Shown: positions 23,462 through 31,650 of the stretch, in pieces
Position numbering within the stretch: position 1 is the stretch's first letter
How the letters are laid out: each line of letters begins with the position of its first letter
Assembly (NCBI GenBank): GCA_016867255.1
Contig: VGKB01000004.1
Coordinates: 1-33,007, forward strand
DNA: 33,007 nucleotides
Direction of reading: 5' to 3'
Source of the DNA: Candidatus Moraniibacteriota bacterium
Lineage (GTDB): Bacteria > Patescibacteriota > Minisyncoccia > CAIUEV01
Position numbers and translations under genes: made by a program
Notes under the pieces: model-generated
What the model was told of the DNA's origin: nothing
The model's input: the letters and a program-made list of their open reading frames with translations, nothing else
The model's database searches: none

Positions 23462-24487
23462 TTAGTTATCAGTTATTTCTACGGTCTGGCAGTTTTTTTG
23501 CATCCGCAGAGGAATTTCTTGGAATTCCATCGTATAATCCTTCGGATTTACCCAAACTTTTACCGCCAGCCCCTTTTGGGTTTCCGGACTGAAATATTGG
23601 TCAAAAATAAAATTTCCCAGCGAGTAGTAGATTTTTTTCCCTTGGTACTCTTCGCTGTTTTGGATGACGTGCGGATGAGCGCCGATTATTAAATCGGCGC
23701 CGGCGTCAACGAATTCACGGGCCAAATTGCGAATTGCCGGTTCCGGATTGCCGGTCCGATATTCCGTTCCCCAGTGGGTATATACAATTGTTACTCCGGA
23801 TTGTTCTTCTGTCTCGCGAATATCTGCTAAAGCTCGTTCGCGCGATCCATTGGCGGCGTAGTTGTAATTTACGAAAAATAGTTTCAGACCATCTATTTCC
23901 TTTGTCAGTGTTTCCGAGTTGTCCGCGCTGATGTCGCCGAAATGCTCCACTTTGGCCGCGTCCAGATATTTTTTGGTTTGCGCAATGCCTTCCGCGCCGA
24001 AATTAAAGATGTGATTATTGCCCAGATTGACTATCTTGATTTGGTAAGCGGCTAAAGTCTTGGCCAAACTCGGGTCAAAAGTGAAAATAAAGTTGTTTTT
24101 GGTGTCAATTTTTGAGCCGACGCTGACCGATTTGTTATCGGTAATAGGGCCTTCAAGGTTTGCAACGGACAGATCGCTTTCGGTGAGCAAGTTTTTTATT
24201 TTTTCGAAAATAAAATCGTTGCCTTGCTTTTCGGCTGCCTGGCGAATATGCCGGTCGAACATTACATCACCAAGAAAGAGGATTGATAAGGGATGGGGTG
24301 AGTTTTCGCCGTAGGCGCCTTCTATAGGCAAGTTCGCCTCTGGTGAAGAATCGTCTTTGACGAGAACCGGGTAGGCCGGGTTAGAATTTTCGTTTTTGAA
24401 TACGGTTGCGGTATTTTGGTTGCAGCCGCCAAGCAACACTAAGGAAGCTATTACAAGGAACAAGTTTAAAATTTTAATAAGTTTCAT
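23462..24487 (-). CDS. CapA-family lipoprotein (PgsA/CapA-type metallophosphatase)
   Basis: A lipoprotein signal with lipobox LLGG-C22 indicates membrane anchoring. The 341-aa protein carries all CapA motifs: GDVMFDR (73-79), NLEGP (110-114), NLGNNH (154-159), HWG (238-240), HPH (271-273) and LGNFIFD (290-296), i.e. the ligands of a calcineurin-like di-metal site. Members are tied to poly-gamma-glutamate capsule production but are widespread and often of unknown substrate; no capB/capC is present here. It is followed by the PsbP-like protein gene after about 70 nt and may be co-transcribed with it. Confidence 0.93.
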   Translation of the reverse strand: MKLIKILNLFLVIASLVLLGGCNQNTATVFKNENSNPAYPVLVKDDSSPEANLPIEGAYGENSPHPLSILFLGDVMFDRHIRQAAEKQGNDFIFEKIKNLLTESDLSVANLEGPITDNKSVSVGSKIDTKNNFIFTFDPSLAKTLAAYQIKIVNLGNNHIFNFGAEGIAQTKKYLDAAKVEHFGDISADNSETLTKEIDGLKLFFVNYNYAANGSRERALADIRETEEQSGVTIVYTHWGTEYRTGNPEPAIRNLAREFVDAGADLIIGAHPHVIQNSEEYQGKKIYYSLGNFIFDQYFSPETQKGLAVKVWVNPKDYTMEFQEIPLRMQKNCQTVEITDN

Positions 24488-24637
24488 GAAATTTTACCAA
24501 ATAATATTTGTTGGTTAGAATGGGAAACAAATGATACCGGTGCCCAGCGTTGGATAACAATAAAGCGGGGAAACTTTCTATTCAGTAATCGGGAACTTAG
24601 TACTTCTTTGTATAATGATTAACTTTAATAAACCAAA

Positions 24638-25528
24638 ATGTCTACCAAAGGAGAAAAAAAAGAACCTCAAGCGCCGTCCGCTCCGACGGCTTCCACACCA
24701 GCTCTTGCTAAGGGCAACAGCCCGGCTCCCATAATTGCTCTGGTGCTGGGTATTGTGGGCTTAGTATTTTCTTTTGGTTCAGGCAAGTTTTTGCTGGTCT
24801 TGGCTTTTCTTTTGACTTTGGCGGCCGTAATATTGGGCTTTGTCGTGCTGAAAGAGAAAAAGGGAGTGGCGATCGCGGCAATTGTGCTGGGAATAATCGG
24901 GCTGCTTTTTTCGGTAACCGGTTTTTTAAGAGGCGATAAAAAAGGAGAATTAAAGCCGGAAGCCGCGACACAGGAGAACAAAGCGAATATAAACGGCAAC
25001 AACAATAATGCTCAAGCGGTGGTGCCGACCAATAGTAACGCCGCCCAAACCGTGGCGGAAATTGCTTTGGGCAAGACTTTTAGCGACGCCGGTTTGGGTT
25101 ATTCCATCAATTATCCCTCCGATTGGGAATCTCAAAAGACTGAGGCCGCGGTGGAGTTTAAGAATAGCAGCGGGATGATTTTTCGCGTTCAGAACGCGCT
25201 GTTCAAATCCCGCGGCGGGGCGTACGAAAATCTTGACGACGCGGTGGCGAAATTAAAGGAAACCATCAAACAAACCGATCCCAACGCTAAATTCGGTCAA
25301 GAGAACGAAATCAGCCACGATTTAGTAGACGGAACCAGCATGCCGGGCAAAGGGATGGAAGTTGAAATGAAAGCGGCGGGGACAACTTATAAAGGAGTGA
25401 TGGTGGCCCTTTCTTACTTGAAAGGCAGCGTTTTTTATGTGGTTGAATATTACGCTCCGGCTGACAAATACGCTGAGGTTACCAAAATCGCGGCGGCCAT
25501 GATTCAATCCTGGAAAGTAGGAAAATAA
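24638..25528 (+). CDS. Multi-spanning membrane protein with PsbP-like C-terminal domain
   Basis: The 296-aa protein begins with a Pro/Ala/Ser-rich cytoplasmic tail, followed by two to three transmembrane helices (about 29-50, 51-72, 76-98; the GIVGLVFSF and GIIGLLFSV repeats are typical of DUF4190-like helices). An Asn/Ala-rich linker leads to an outer domain (about 150-296) starting GLGYSINYPSDW and ending MIQSWKV, the PsbP-like pattern. It is divergent from the CapA gene. A -10 element TATAAT is at 24611-24616. Function unknown. Confidence 0.8.
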   Translation: MSTKGEKKEPQAPSAPTASTPALAKGNSPAPIIALVLGIVGLVFSFGSGKFLLVLAFLLTLAAVILGFVVLKEKKGVAIAAIVLGIIGLLFSVTGFLRGDKKGELKPEAATQENKANINGNNNNAQAVVPTNSNAAQTVAEIALGKTFSDAGLGYSINYPSDWESQKTEAAVEFKNSSGMIFRVQNALFKSRGGAYENLDDAVAKLKETIKQTDPNAKFGQENEISHDLVDGTSMPGKGMEVEMKAAGTTYKGVMVALSYLKGSVFYVVEYYAPADKYAEVTKIAAAMIQSWKVGK

Positions 25529-25640
25529 AGCGCAGAATAGAAAGTGCAAAAAACAAAGAATAAAGGGCGAGACTCAGAGAACAAAACCAGTCCTTAGCTG
25601 TGTGATTAAAGGTGTAAAGTACAAATAGACGGTTGCAAAA

Positions 25641-26519
25641 CTAGAGTTTTTTCTCCTTTTTTTGAAGATAGGGAGAGAAAGTAAAAAGGGAACGGAATAC
25701 GCGTCCGCTAATAAGTTTTAGTTTGTTTTTAAGCCCCCGCGCCCTGATTTTCCTGTCAACTTCCTGCTCAGAGATTTCTTGGGGATTGATTTTTTTGTGG
25801 GGGAAGGCCAGAAGAAACCCCCAGACATTGGAGAAATACGGCATGAAATAGCGGTAAGAGTAAACCGCAGGGAAAATAGTTTGCAGGAGTCTTTTCAATT
25901 TAAAATGTTTCTTGTATTCCAATTCAGTTATCTCTGAAGAATGCATAGCCAGGACGCCTTCCGGTCTTAGATGTTTTTTAATGAGAGAATAAAAGTCTTT
26001 TTGGGATTTTATGGCTTTCGCGCCAAGGTCAAAAAACTCTACATCGGTGATGTCGGAAATAATAAGGTCGTATTCTTCATTGGAGTCGTTCAAGAAATTG
26101 CCGGCACTGTCTGTCACGAATTTTATTTTGGGATTATTGAAAGATCCTTGATGCACCTCCGGAAAGTGTTTTTTGAAAACTTTTACCACTTCCCTGTCAA
26201 TGTCAAGGGAAGTAATTTTGGCTACATTTTTGTATTTTAAGAGTTCCCGGGCCGTGGCGCCTTCGCCGGTGCCCAAGATCAAAATGTCCAGTTTCTTCTT
26301 TTCGGGGAGCAGCAGCATGGCAGGATGGATAAGGCATTCATGATAAACCCACTCGTCTTTTTCGGAACTTTGAGGGATGCCGTTAATGGAACAGCTTTTA
26401 CCAAAAAACTCCAAATCCATTATCTCAATTGTCTGGAAAGGGGTAGTTTTTTTCAGCAGCGTCTTTTTCTTTTTGAAATGGGGATGAACATAAGGCAGGT
26501 ATTTATCAACGTACCACAT
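25641..26519 (-). CDS. speE: Spermidine synthase-like aminopropyltransferase
   Basis: Residues are numbered from the ATG at 26519, because homologues start with the equivalent of MWYVDKY; the upstream ATG at 26540 would overlap the preceding gene. The 292-aa protein shows the spermidine synthase pattern: the fQxIeI segment (28-33), SEKDEWVYHE (52-61), SAM-fold loop LGTGEGATARE (82-92), DID at 106-108, and SDITD (155-159) with the catalytic aspartate. Enzymes of this family move an aminopropyl group from decarboxylated SAM to putrescine, releasing methylthioadenosine. It follows an MTA/SAH-deaminase-like gene by 10 nt, matching MTA disposal. A basic C-terminal tail ends at TAG within a GGTTGCAAAACT sequence. 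Confidence 0.85.
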   Translation of the reverse strand: MWYVDKYLPYVHPHFKKKKTLLKKTTPFQTIEIMDLEFFGKSCSINGIPQSSEKDEWVYHECLIHPAMLLLPEKKKLDILILGTGEGATARELLKYKNVAKITSLDIDREVVKVFKKHFPEVHQGSFNNPKIKFVTDSAGNFLNDSNEEYDLIISDITDVEFFDLGAKAIKSQKDFYSLIKKHLRPEGVLAMHSSEITELEYKKHFKLKRLLQTIFPAVYSYRYFMPYFSNVWGFLLAFPHKKINPQEISEQEVDRKIRARGLKNKLKLISGRVFRSLFTFSPYLQKKEKKL

Positions 26520-26529
26520 AAGGTAAATT

Positions 26530-27549
26530 TCAAATTTCAAATTTCAAATTGAATATCTCGTTAGCGTGTTTTTCGTATAGAATGTGAGGATGTTTGAAAT
26601 TATCTATTTCCTTTTCAATCTCGGCAATTCCGCGGCCTTCTATCTCGGAAAATCCCAAAGCGCGCATGCCATTTACGCTCATCATTTTGAGGACGGTTTT
26701 GACGTCCAAGACTGTCGGATCAAGGTGCAGCCCTTTTTGCAGGAGAGCGGCGAACTTTCCCGCTTCCCAAATGTCCAGCCGGTTGGAGCTGGCGGCGCCG
26801 TCGGTGCCCAAAGCCACATTAACCCCGGCTTTTAGGAGTTCAGCCACGGGGGCGATGCCGGAGCCGAGCTTCAAGTTGCTTAATGGGCAGTGCACCACGT
26901 GGGAGCCGGCGCGGGCCAGAATCTTAATATCTCTGCTAGTCAGCCAAACGCAATGGGCGAGAACTGTCCTGTTATCCAAGACGCCTAATTTGTTCAAATA
27001 CTCCACCGGCGTAGCTTTGTTGGCTTTCCGGCAGTCGTCAAATTCTTTTTTGGTTTCCGCCAAGTGAAGGTAAAAGACGGTGTTATATTTTTTGGCCAGC
27101 CGCTTGGCTTTCACCAGATTTTCCGCGCAGACGGTGTAAATGGTGTGAGTAATTACGCCGATTTTTACGAAGGGATGTTTTCGGTGCTCTTTTAGTTGTC
27201 TTTCCAAAATTTTAAAAGCTTCGTCCGGTGTTTTGTAGCTGGGGGCGGGGAAATCCACTAACGGTTCGCCCAGTAGGGCGGACATTTTTAGCTCCTCCGC
27301 GGCGCGGATAACCTCATCCTGAAAAAAGTACATGTCGGCAAAAGCGCGAATGCCGTTGCGGCGCATTTCCCGAAGGGCTTTTTTACTGTGGCGGTATACG
27401 AACTGCGGATTTAGTCTGGCTCTTTCCATGGGCCAAATGTGGTCTTCCAGCCAATTCCTAAGCGGCAGGTCTTCCGCCGTTCCCCGAAAAGCCACCATTG
27501 CGGCGTGAGTGTGGGCGTTAACCAGGGGAAGATTAAGCTTGATTTTCAT
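26530..27549 (-). CDS. MTA/SAH deaminase-like amidohydrolase, short form
   Basis: The 339-aa protein has the ordered metal ligands of the MtaD/TrzF group: NAHTHAAM (His13, His15), HLAE (His162, Glu165), AHC (His199) and GTDGAASSN (Asp250). Typical enzymes are about 420-440 aa; here the N-terminal beta-sandwich strands before NAHTH and most C-terminal strands after the barrel are missing, leaving a near-bare TIM barrel. Known members deaminate 5'-methylthioadenosine or S-adenosylhomocysteine. The next gene, 10 nt downstream, encodes a spermidine synthase, which produces methylthioadenosine, so the function is supported by context. The C-terminal sequence IFNLKFEI is encoded by a short AATTTGA repeat that may have shortened the gene. 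Confidence 0.85.
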   Translation of the reverse strand: MKIKLNLPLVNAHTHAAMVAFRGTAEDLPLRNWLEDHIWPMERARLNPQFVYRHSKKALREMRRNGIRAFADMYFFQDEVIRAAEELKMSALLGEPLVDFPAPSYKTPDEAFKILERQLKEHRKHPFVKIGVITHTIYTVCAENLVKAKRLAKKYNTVFYLHLAETKKEFDDCRKANKATPVEYLNKLGVLDNRTVLAHCVWLTSRDIKILARAGSHVVHCPLSNLKLGSGIAPVAELLKAGVNVALGTDGAASSNRLDIWEAGKFAALLQKGLHLDPTVLDVKTVLKMMSVNGMRALGFSEIEGRGIAEIEKEIDNFKHPHILYEKHANEIFNLKFEI

Positions 27550-27794
27550 AATTTAGAATTTGAATTTTCGTATTTCAGTTTTATAGTACACATAATAAAA
27601 TAATTGCCCAAAAACAAAAATGTGCACTAAAACAAAAATTGCTCAAGAAAAAAGTGGATGTCCAAAAGGGGCTAATACCGTCAGGGTTTTTGCCAGCCAC
27701 GCCACTTGCGGCACAAAAAATCTAATAAAGAGGATAACCCGGAGATAAAAGCAAGGGGAAAATGAGGAGGAAAGTTAACTTCGGGTGGTAGAGT

Positions 27795-27824
27795 AAAAAA
27801 GACCCGCCAAAAGCGGGTCTTTGC
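27795..27824 (-). terminator. Terminator of the L,D-transpeptidase gene
   Basis: A 10-bp perfect stem (AAAGACCCGC / GCGGGTCTTT) with a 5-nt loop is followed by TTTTTTAC on the minus strand, about 23 nt after the stop codon at 27847. The rest of 27550-27794 shows no gene. Confidence 0.93.
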
Positions 27825-27846
27825 GTGCGCTTGTTTGGCCGGTCCG

Positions 27847-28335
27847 TCACGGTATTACGGTGACGGAATCGCCAATCTTGACCGTCCGGAAGATCCGGGC
27901 GGCGTCCTCCTCGCGCAGGCGCACACAGCCACGCGAAGAGGGTTTCGGGCGGACCTCTCCTACATGGAGAAAGTGCCCGCCGACTGAAAACTGGACGGAG
28001 TACGGCATTGGCACTCCGCCATGTCTCCTTGAAAAGTATCGCTGGGCTTTCATCAGGACCCGAAACTTCCCTCGCGGGGTTTCAAATCCCCTGGCACCGG
28101 TGCAGACCGGCCCCCAGAAAGAAAGCTTGCCCCGCTCGTAGAAGCCAAAGTGCTGAGTCTTGAGAAAGACTCGCACTTCTCTTGGCTCCCGGGAAGAAAC
28201 TCTCTCGGGAACCGACTTACCCCGCGCCGTTACGGTACAGAGCGGCGCGGTGCCGGCCCAAACGATACTGTTTGTTGCGACAAAGAAAACCAATCCTTCC
28301 AAAAGAACGAAAACAAATGAGCTTTTTTTTCTCAT
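27847..28335 (-). CDS. L,D-transpeptidase (YkuD domain)
   Basis: I choose the ATG at 28335: an AAAGGCAAGACA ribosome binding site precedes it and a signal peptide (about 1-27, ending VWA|G) starts there; the upstream ATG at 28374 would add a non-signal stretch. The 162-aa protein contains the YkuD signature with catalytic His124 (HFLHVG) and Cys137 (SSRGCVRL), where most relatives have SHGC. These enzymes make 3-3 crosslinks in peptidoglycan or attach proteins to it, outside the membrane. The gene has a near-consensus promoter and a terminator-like hairpin in its leader. Confidence 0.93.
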   Translation of the reverse strand: MRKKSSFVFVLLEGLVFFVATNSIVWAGTAPLCTVTARGKSVPERVSSREPREVRVFLKTQHFGFYERGKLSFWGPVCTGARGFETPRGKFRVLMKAQRYFSRRHGGVPMPYSVQFSVGGHFLHVGEVRPKPSSRGCVRLREEDAARIFRTVKIGDSVTVIP

Positions 28336-28430
28336 TGTCTTGCCTTTCGGAAGTTTGGTAAAGAGGCGGAGCAAAAACTTGCCTCAGGATGGCTTTTTGA
28401 AGTGGGGCAAACATTTAAAATAACTTCCAC

Positions 28431-28462
28431 CAAAAAAAGCCAGCCCGAAGCTCGCTTTTTAC
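28431..28462 (-). promoter_or_regulatory. Terminator-like hairpin in the L,D-transpeptidase leader
   Basis: On the minus strand, AAAAAGC-G-AGC TTCGG GCT-G-GCTTTTTTT forms a 10-bp stem (one G-G mismatch) with a T7 tail, starting a few nucleotides after the predicted transcription start and about 100 nt before the gene. This is the form of an intrinsic terminator, so it may attenuate the gene or produce a short RNA. Confidence 0.55.
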
Positions 28463-28475
28463 TGAAAACATTACA

Positions 28476-28504
28476 ATTATACACCTTTTCAGGCAAAAAG
28501 TCAA
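28476..28504 (-). promoter_or_regulatory. Strong sigma70-type promoter for the L,D-transpeptidase gene
   Basis: On the minus strand TTGACT (28499-28504) and perfect TATAAT (28476-28481) are separated by exactly 17 bp. The predicted transcript starts near 28468, leaving a leader of about 130 nt. Confidence 0.85.
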
Positions 28505-28712
28505 GATTAGTGTCGCGCAATATAGTACTAAAAGTTGGGCGCTTGGACTTTTATTATTTTTTGTGTTATCTTTAATAAAAGTTTCTTTATTTAGTGATAC
28601 AAAAAGACAAAGATAAAATAAGGTTAAGAGCAGGTGGAGTTTAGGTTTTCTAATTTCACCGTTTTCTTTTTTGGTGTTTTGTTTAACCTCCATATCATTT
28701 TAAAAGCGTAAA

Positions 28713-29828
28713 GTGGCAAAAAAACAGAAAAAGATTAAAAAGAAAAGAGAAAAAGAGAAAAATAAGAAAAATAAACCAAAGGGCAAGTCAAAAGATAAGG
28801 TCTCGAAGCTGAAGGTCCAGAAGCTGGGGATTGATACAGATCCCGAGCGGCGGGAAATTTGGAAGCGGAATCTGGTGCTGGGAGGGATAATCGTGGTTCT
28901 CGCTTTGCTAAATATTTGGCTTTTCTCTTACCGCCGGGAAAATGGCCAGAATCTGGAATCGGAAGTCAGGCAGATCGCCGAACCGGCCGAGAGTGAATCG
29001 CAGGAGGATAGGAAACCAACTGATATGGAGCCGATTGAGAACAAAGAATGGGGCGGGGTCAGCGAAACGGAGAAAGATAGGATAAGACAGGCATTGCTCC
29101 GAAAAATAACGGAGAAGTGGGCAACGTACAAAAACACGGCTTACAACTTTGAGCTCAAATACCCGGATAATTGGGCCAAGCCGGCAGTGGAAAACGCGGC
29201 CGGCGCGGAGCTAAAATACAAAACGAAAATTGCCTTCAGGGATACCGGCATGGGGCCGGAAGCCGGCCAAAAAGGATTTGATATCTATATTTACCGTTTG
29301 CCAAGGGGTGTTAGGAACATTAGCGCTGATTACTCCAATAATCTTAACTTAAAAGATGGCGTGAATGAAGAATTCGGCCGATGCAAGGAAATCGGGACTG
29401 CCAGTGTGGGGAGCGCAAAGTATCCGGCGATGAAAATCTACGCTTTAGCAAGCGATCCCTGTTATAAAGAATCTTATTTTTATCTTTTGCAGAGAGGCGG
29501 AAACGCTTTTGAAATAGTGCCGGTGCCGGCTGGCGGATTTGGCTATGAAAACTATGACGGAGCCAGAGAGGTTGGAGAAACTTTGCCGGAGTTTGACAAT
29601 ATTCTTGCCACCTGGAAATTCACGGCGGGGGCTGGCGCTGTCCGTAAAGCGGTGCCGAGAATTACCGCGCCCAAACCGCTGGCGGAAACCAGAATCGTAA
29701 GTGGCAAGAGAGTATGCGCCAAGAAAAACGACAAGCCGCGTAAGAGCAAGACGAACAAAAAGAAGCATATGGATATGGAATGCTGTCTGGATCCGGACGA
29801 GTATCCTAATCCGTGGTGCAGCTATTAA
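28713..29828 (+). CDS. Membrane-anchored PsbP-like protein with Cys-rich C-terminal tail
   Basis: A GTG start at 28713 gives 371 aa. The first ~50 residues are extremely basic (Lys runs), followed by one transmembrane segment (about 50-69), an acidic linker, and a PsbP-like domain (about 140-310) beginning NTAYNFELKYPDNWA. After a Pro/Lys-rich spacer the protein ends in a conserved tail, from K330-R-V-C through HMDxxCCxDPDExPNPxCxY (352-371), shared with the next gene. The tail has three closely spaced cysteines (357, 358, 369). The role may be surface attachment or a metal/disulfide module. It heads a run of three plus-strand genes. Confidence 0.82.
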   Translation: MAKKQKKIKKKREKEKNKKNKPKGKSKDKVSKLKVQKLGIDTDPERREIWKRNLVLGGIIVVLALLNIWLFSYRRENGQNLESEVRQIAEPAESESQEDRKPTDMEPIENKEWGGVSETEKDRIRQALLRKITEKWATYKNTAYNFELKYPDNWAKPAVENAAGAELKYKTKIAFRDTGMGPEAGQKGFDIYIYRLPRGVRNISADYSNNLNLKDGVNEEFGRCKEIGTASVGSAKYPAMKIYALASDPCYKESYFYLLQRGGNAFEIVPVPAGGFGYENYDGAREVGETLPEFDNILATWKFTAGAGAVRKAVPRITAPKPLAETRIVSGKRVCAKKNDKPRKSKTNKKKHMDMECCLDPDEYPNPWCSY

Positions 29829-29864
29829 ATTATAGTAATGGGTAATGGTACTTAACATATAAAA

Positions 29865-30860
29865 ATGAAAAGAAAAAAATTGGGCGTTCGCCAGCTGCAT
29901 CGTCATCTGAAAAAGCATCTTAAAAAACACTTGGCGCGGTACAGAAAGTTTAGAAAAAGGCGGCCGCACGCACATAAGGTGATAGTCTTAATGAGCGTAA
30001 CAATCCCCTTGATTCTAGGTTTAGTGTTTTTTGGTAGCGGCTCGCTGTTTCTGTACGAAAGCTACCAAGACCAGCTGAGCGAGATGCAGAAACAGGAAAT
30101 AACGGTTGATTTGCCCAATGTGCCGGACGATACGGCCAGTTGGAAAACTTACCAGGACGCGGCAACCAAATTTTCAGTTAAATATATTCCGCGTTGGGAC
30201 GAACCAAAAGTGGATACGGGAAGCGGGAAAAAATATGAGCGGAAAATTACTTTCTCTAACGGCTTGGATGCCGCCAGCGAGCAATTTAAAGGTTTTGAAG
30301 TTTATGTTTACAATGCCAATCTGTATCCCGGCCCGGCCAAAACGGGCAACCTGGTGCCCAAGGAAGATACTTACCAAAAAAACCGTTGCGATCAGCTGGA
30401 GTTTCCGGAAGCGGTGGTGGGCGAAGGAGATTATCCCGCTCAAGAAGTAGAAGTAGATTCACAAAATCGTTGCTTTGGGGAGGCTTATTTTTTCAGCGTG
30501 ACGCGGGGAGGCTACACCTACAACATAGTGCCGCTGGTCAATTTCAAGGGCGACAACCCGTTTGGCGGCGGAAAGAAATCGGAAGTGATTTTGGGGTTTC
30601 CCAAGTTTTTTGAGATTCTTTCCACTGTCGTGATTCCAGAACCGGAAAAATCTAAGGCAGAGGAGCCAACCAAACCAACCGTTAGCCAGAAAGTAATCAA
30701 AAAGGCTGTAGAACCCAAACCTAAGCGCGTGTTGGTTTCCAAGGCCAGTTGTGCCAAGAAAAACCATAAGGGCAAAAAGAGTAAAACGAAAGGCCGCCAT
30801 ATGGATGAGGATTGCTGTATGGATCCGGACGAATCACCCAACCCGCGCTGCCAGTACTAG
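29865..30860 (+). CDS. Tandem paralogue: anchored PsbP-like protein with Cys-rich tail
   Basis: The 331-aa protein repeats the architecture of the gene 37 nt upstream: basic N-terminus (Lys/Arg/His-rich, about 1-40), transmembrane segment (about 43-65), a PsbP-like domain (about 85-265) containing SWKTYQDAATKFSVKYIPRW, Pro/Lys spacer, and the tail HMDxxCCxDPDExPNPxCxY (312-331). Fourteen of the last 20 residues match the neighbour, although the central domains have diverged much more. That points to selection on the tail. Probably in one transcript with 28713. Function unknown. Confidence 0.82.
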   Translation: MKRKKLGVRQLHRHLKKHLKKHLARYRKFRKRRPHAHKVIVLMSVTIPLILGLVFFGSGSLFLYESYQDQLSEMQKQEITVDLPNVPDDTASWKTYQDAATKFSVKYIPRWDEPKVDTGSGKKYERKITFSNGLDAASEQFKGFEVYVYNANLYPGPAKTGNLVPKEDTYQKNRCDQLEFPEAVVGEGDYPAQEVEVDSQNRCFGEAYFFSVTRGGYTYNIVPLVNFKGDNPFGGGKKSEVILGFPKFFEILSTVVIPEPEKSKAEEPTKPTVSQKVIKKAVEPKPKRVLVSKASCAKKNHKGKKSKTKGRHMDEDCCMDPDESPNPRCQY

Positions 30861-30943
30861 TTAAAATCAAAGAGCAAAAGTCAAAAGACAAATATTTTAT
30901 ATCTGCCAAAGGCGGACGGATTGTCCAGATTAAAATATATTTT

Positions 30944-31618
30944 ATGTTTACTAGGGCGAGAATGAGAATTTCTGATTTTTTTAACCGGATTCCTTCGGTA
31001 GCGTTGATCCCGGCGGTGATGCTTCTGGCGCTGGGAATCGCGGCCTTTCTAATTTGGGTGGGAATAAAACTGTCGCCGGTGGTGATAAAGGAAGAGGGCG
31101 CTATAACCGAAGAGAGGAAAAAAGAAAAGGGAAAAAAGAACAACACTCCCGCCGGCGAAGAGGAAAACGGCTTTTGGGGAGAAAGCCCGTTTGGCGGCAA
31201 GGTGAACGGATTGCGTGATACCGGTTCAGATTTAGGGTTGGAAACGGGCGGTGGCACTGCCGGGGTAAACGGCGGAACCGAAAACAGCGGCGGCCAGACG
31301 GATCAAAACAACCAGAACGCCGTTTCCAACACTGCCGGAAGCTCATTAAGCTATGGTGACGAAGGAGAAGGAGGTACGGGCGCCCAAGCCGGCTCTTCTT
31401 ATTACGGCAAAAACCGGAACAGTAATAAATCCGTTTCCGGTTCCGGCAACGCTTCTAAGAGGTGCACCTATCCGGCAGGCGACATTAATGTTTGGTGGCA
31501 CAACGCCACCCAGCGGCAGAAAAACTGCTATATCAGCCAGCACGGACTACCGGATTTAAGCAGCAAGGTTCCCTATTTTTGCGGGTACGATAATAGCGAG
31601 GATTGTTATTATAGGTAA
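30944..31618 (+). CDS. Membrane-anchored Gly/Asn-rich protein with Cys-containing C-terminus
   Basis: I start at the ATG at 30944; the in-frame ATG at 30812 lies inside the previous gene. The 224-aa protein has a basic N-terminus, one transmembrane segment (about 17-40), a short Glu/Lys stretch, a long low-complexity Gly/Asn/Ser/Thr region (about 70-170), and a C-terminal segment (about 175-224) with four cysteines and several Trp/Tyr (CTYPAGDINVWW, NCYISQHG, FCGYDN, CYYR). The low-complexity part is probably an extended stalk. The Cys-rich end parallels the tails of the two preceding proteins in position but not in sequence. Confidence 0.72.
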   Translation: MFTRARMRISDFFNRIPSVALIPAVMLLALGIAAFLIWVGIKLSPVVIKEEGAITEERKKEKGKKNNTPAGEEENGFWGESPFGGKVNGLRDTGSDLGLETGGGTAGVNGGTENSGGQTDQNNQNAVSNTAGSSLSYGDEGEGGTGAQAGSSYYGKNRNSNKSVSGSGNASKRCTYPAGDINVWWHNATQRQKNCYISQHGLPDLSSKVPYFCGYDNSEDCYYR

Positions 31619-31624
31619 GTTGTA

Positions 31625-31648
31625 GGTAATGTGTGATTACACGTTACC
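31625..31648. terminator. Hairpin between convergent genes
   Basis: A 9-bp stem (GGTAATGTG / CACGTTACC, one G-T pair, 6-nt loop) lies between the stops at 31618 and 31651. There is no T-run, so it is a weak or structural terminator for both genes. Confidence 0.45.
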
Positions 31649-31650
31649 CA

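Noticed and set aside
28415..28693. 92-aa minus-strand frame upstream of the L,D-transpeptidase
   Set aside because: It crosses the promoter of the transpeptidase, is compositionally biased and shows no recognisable domain.
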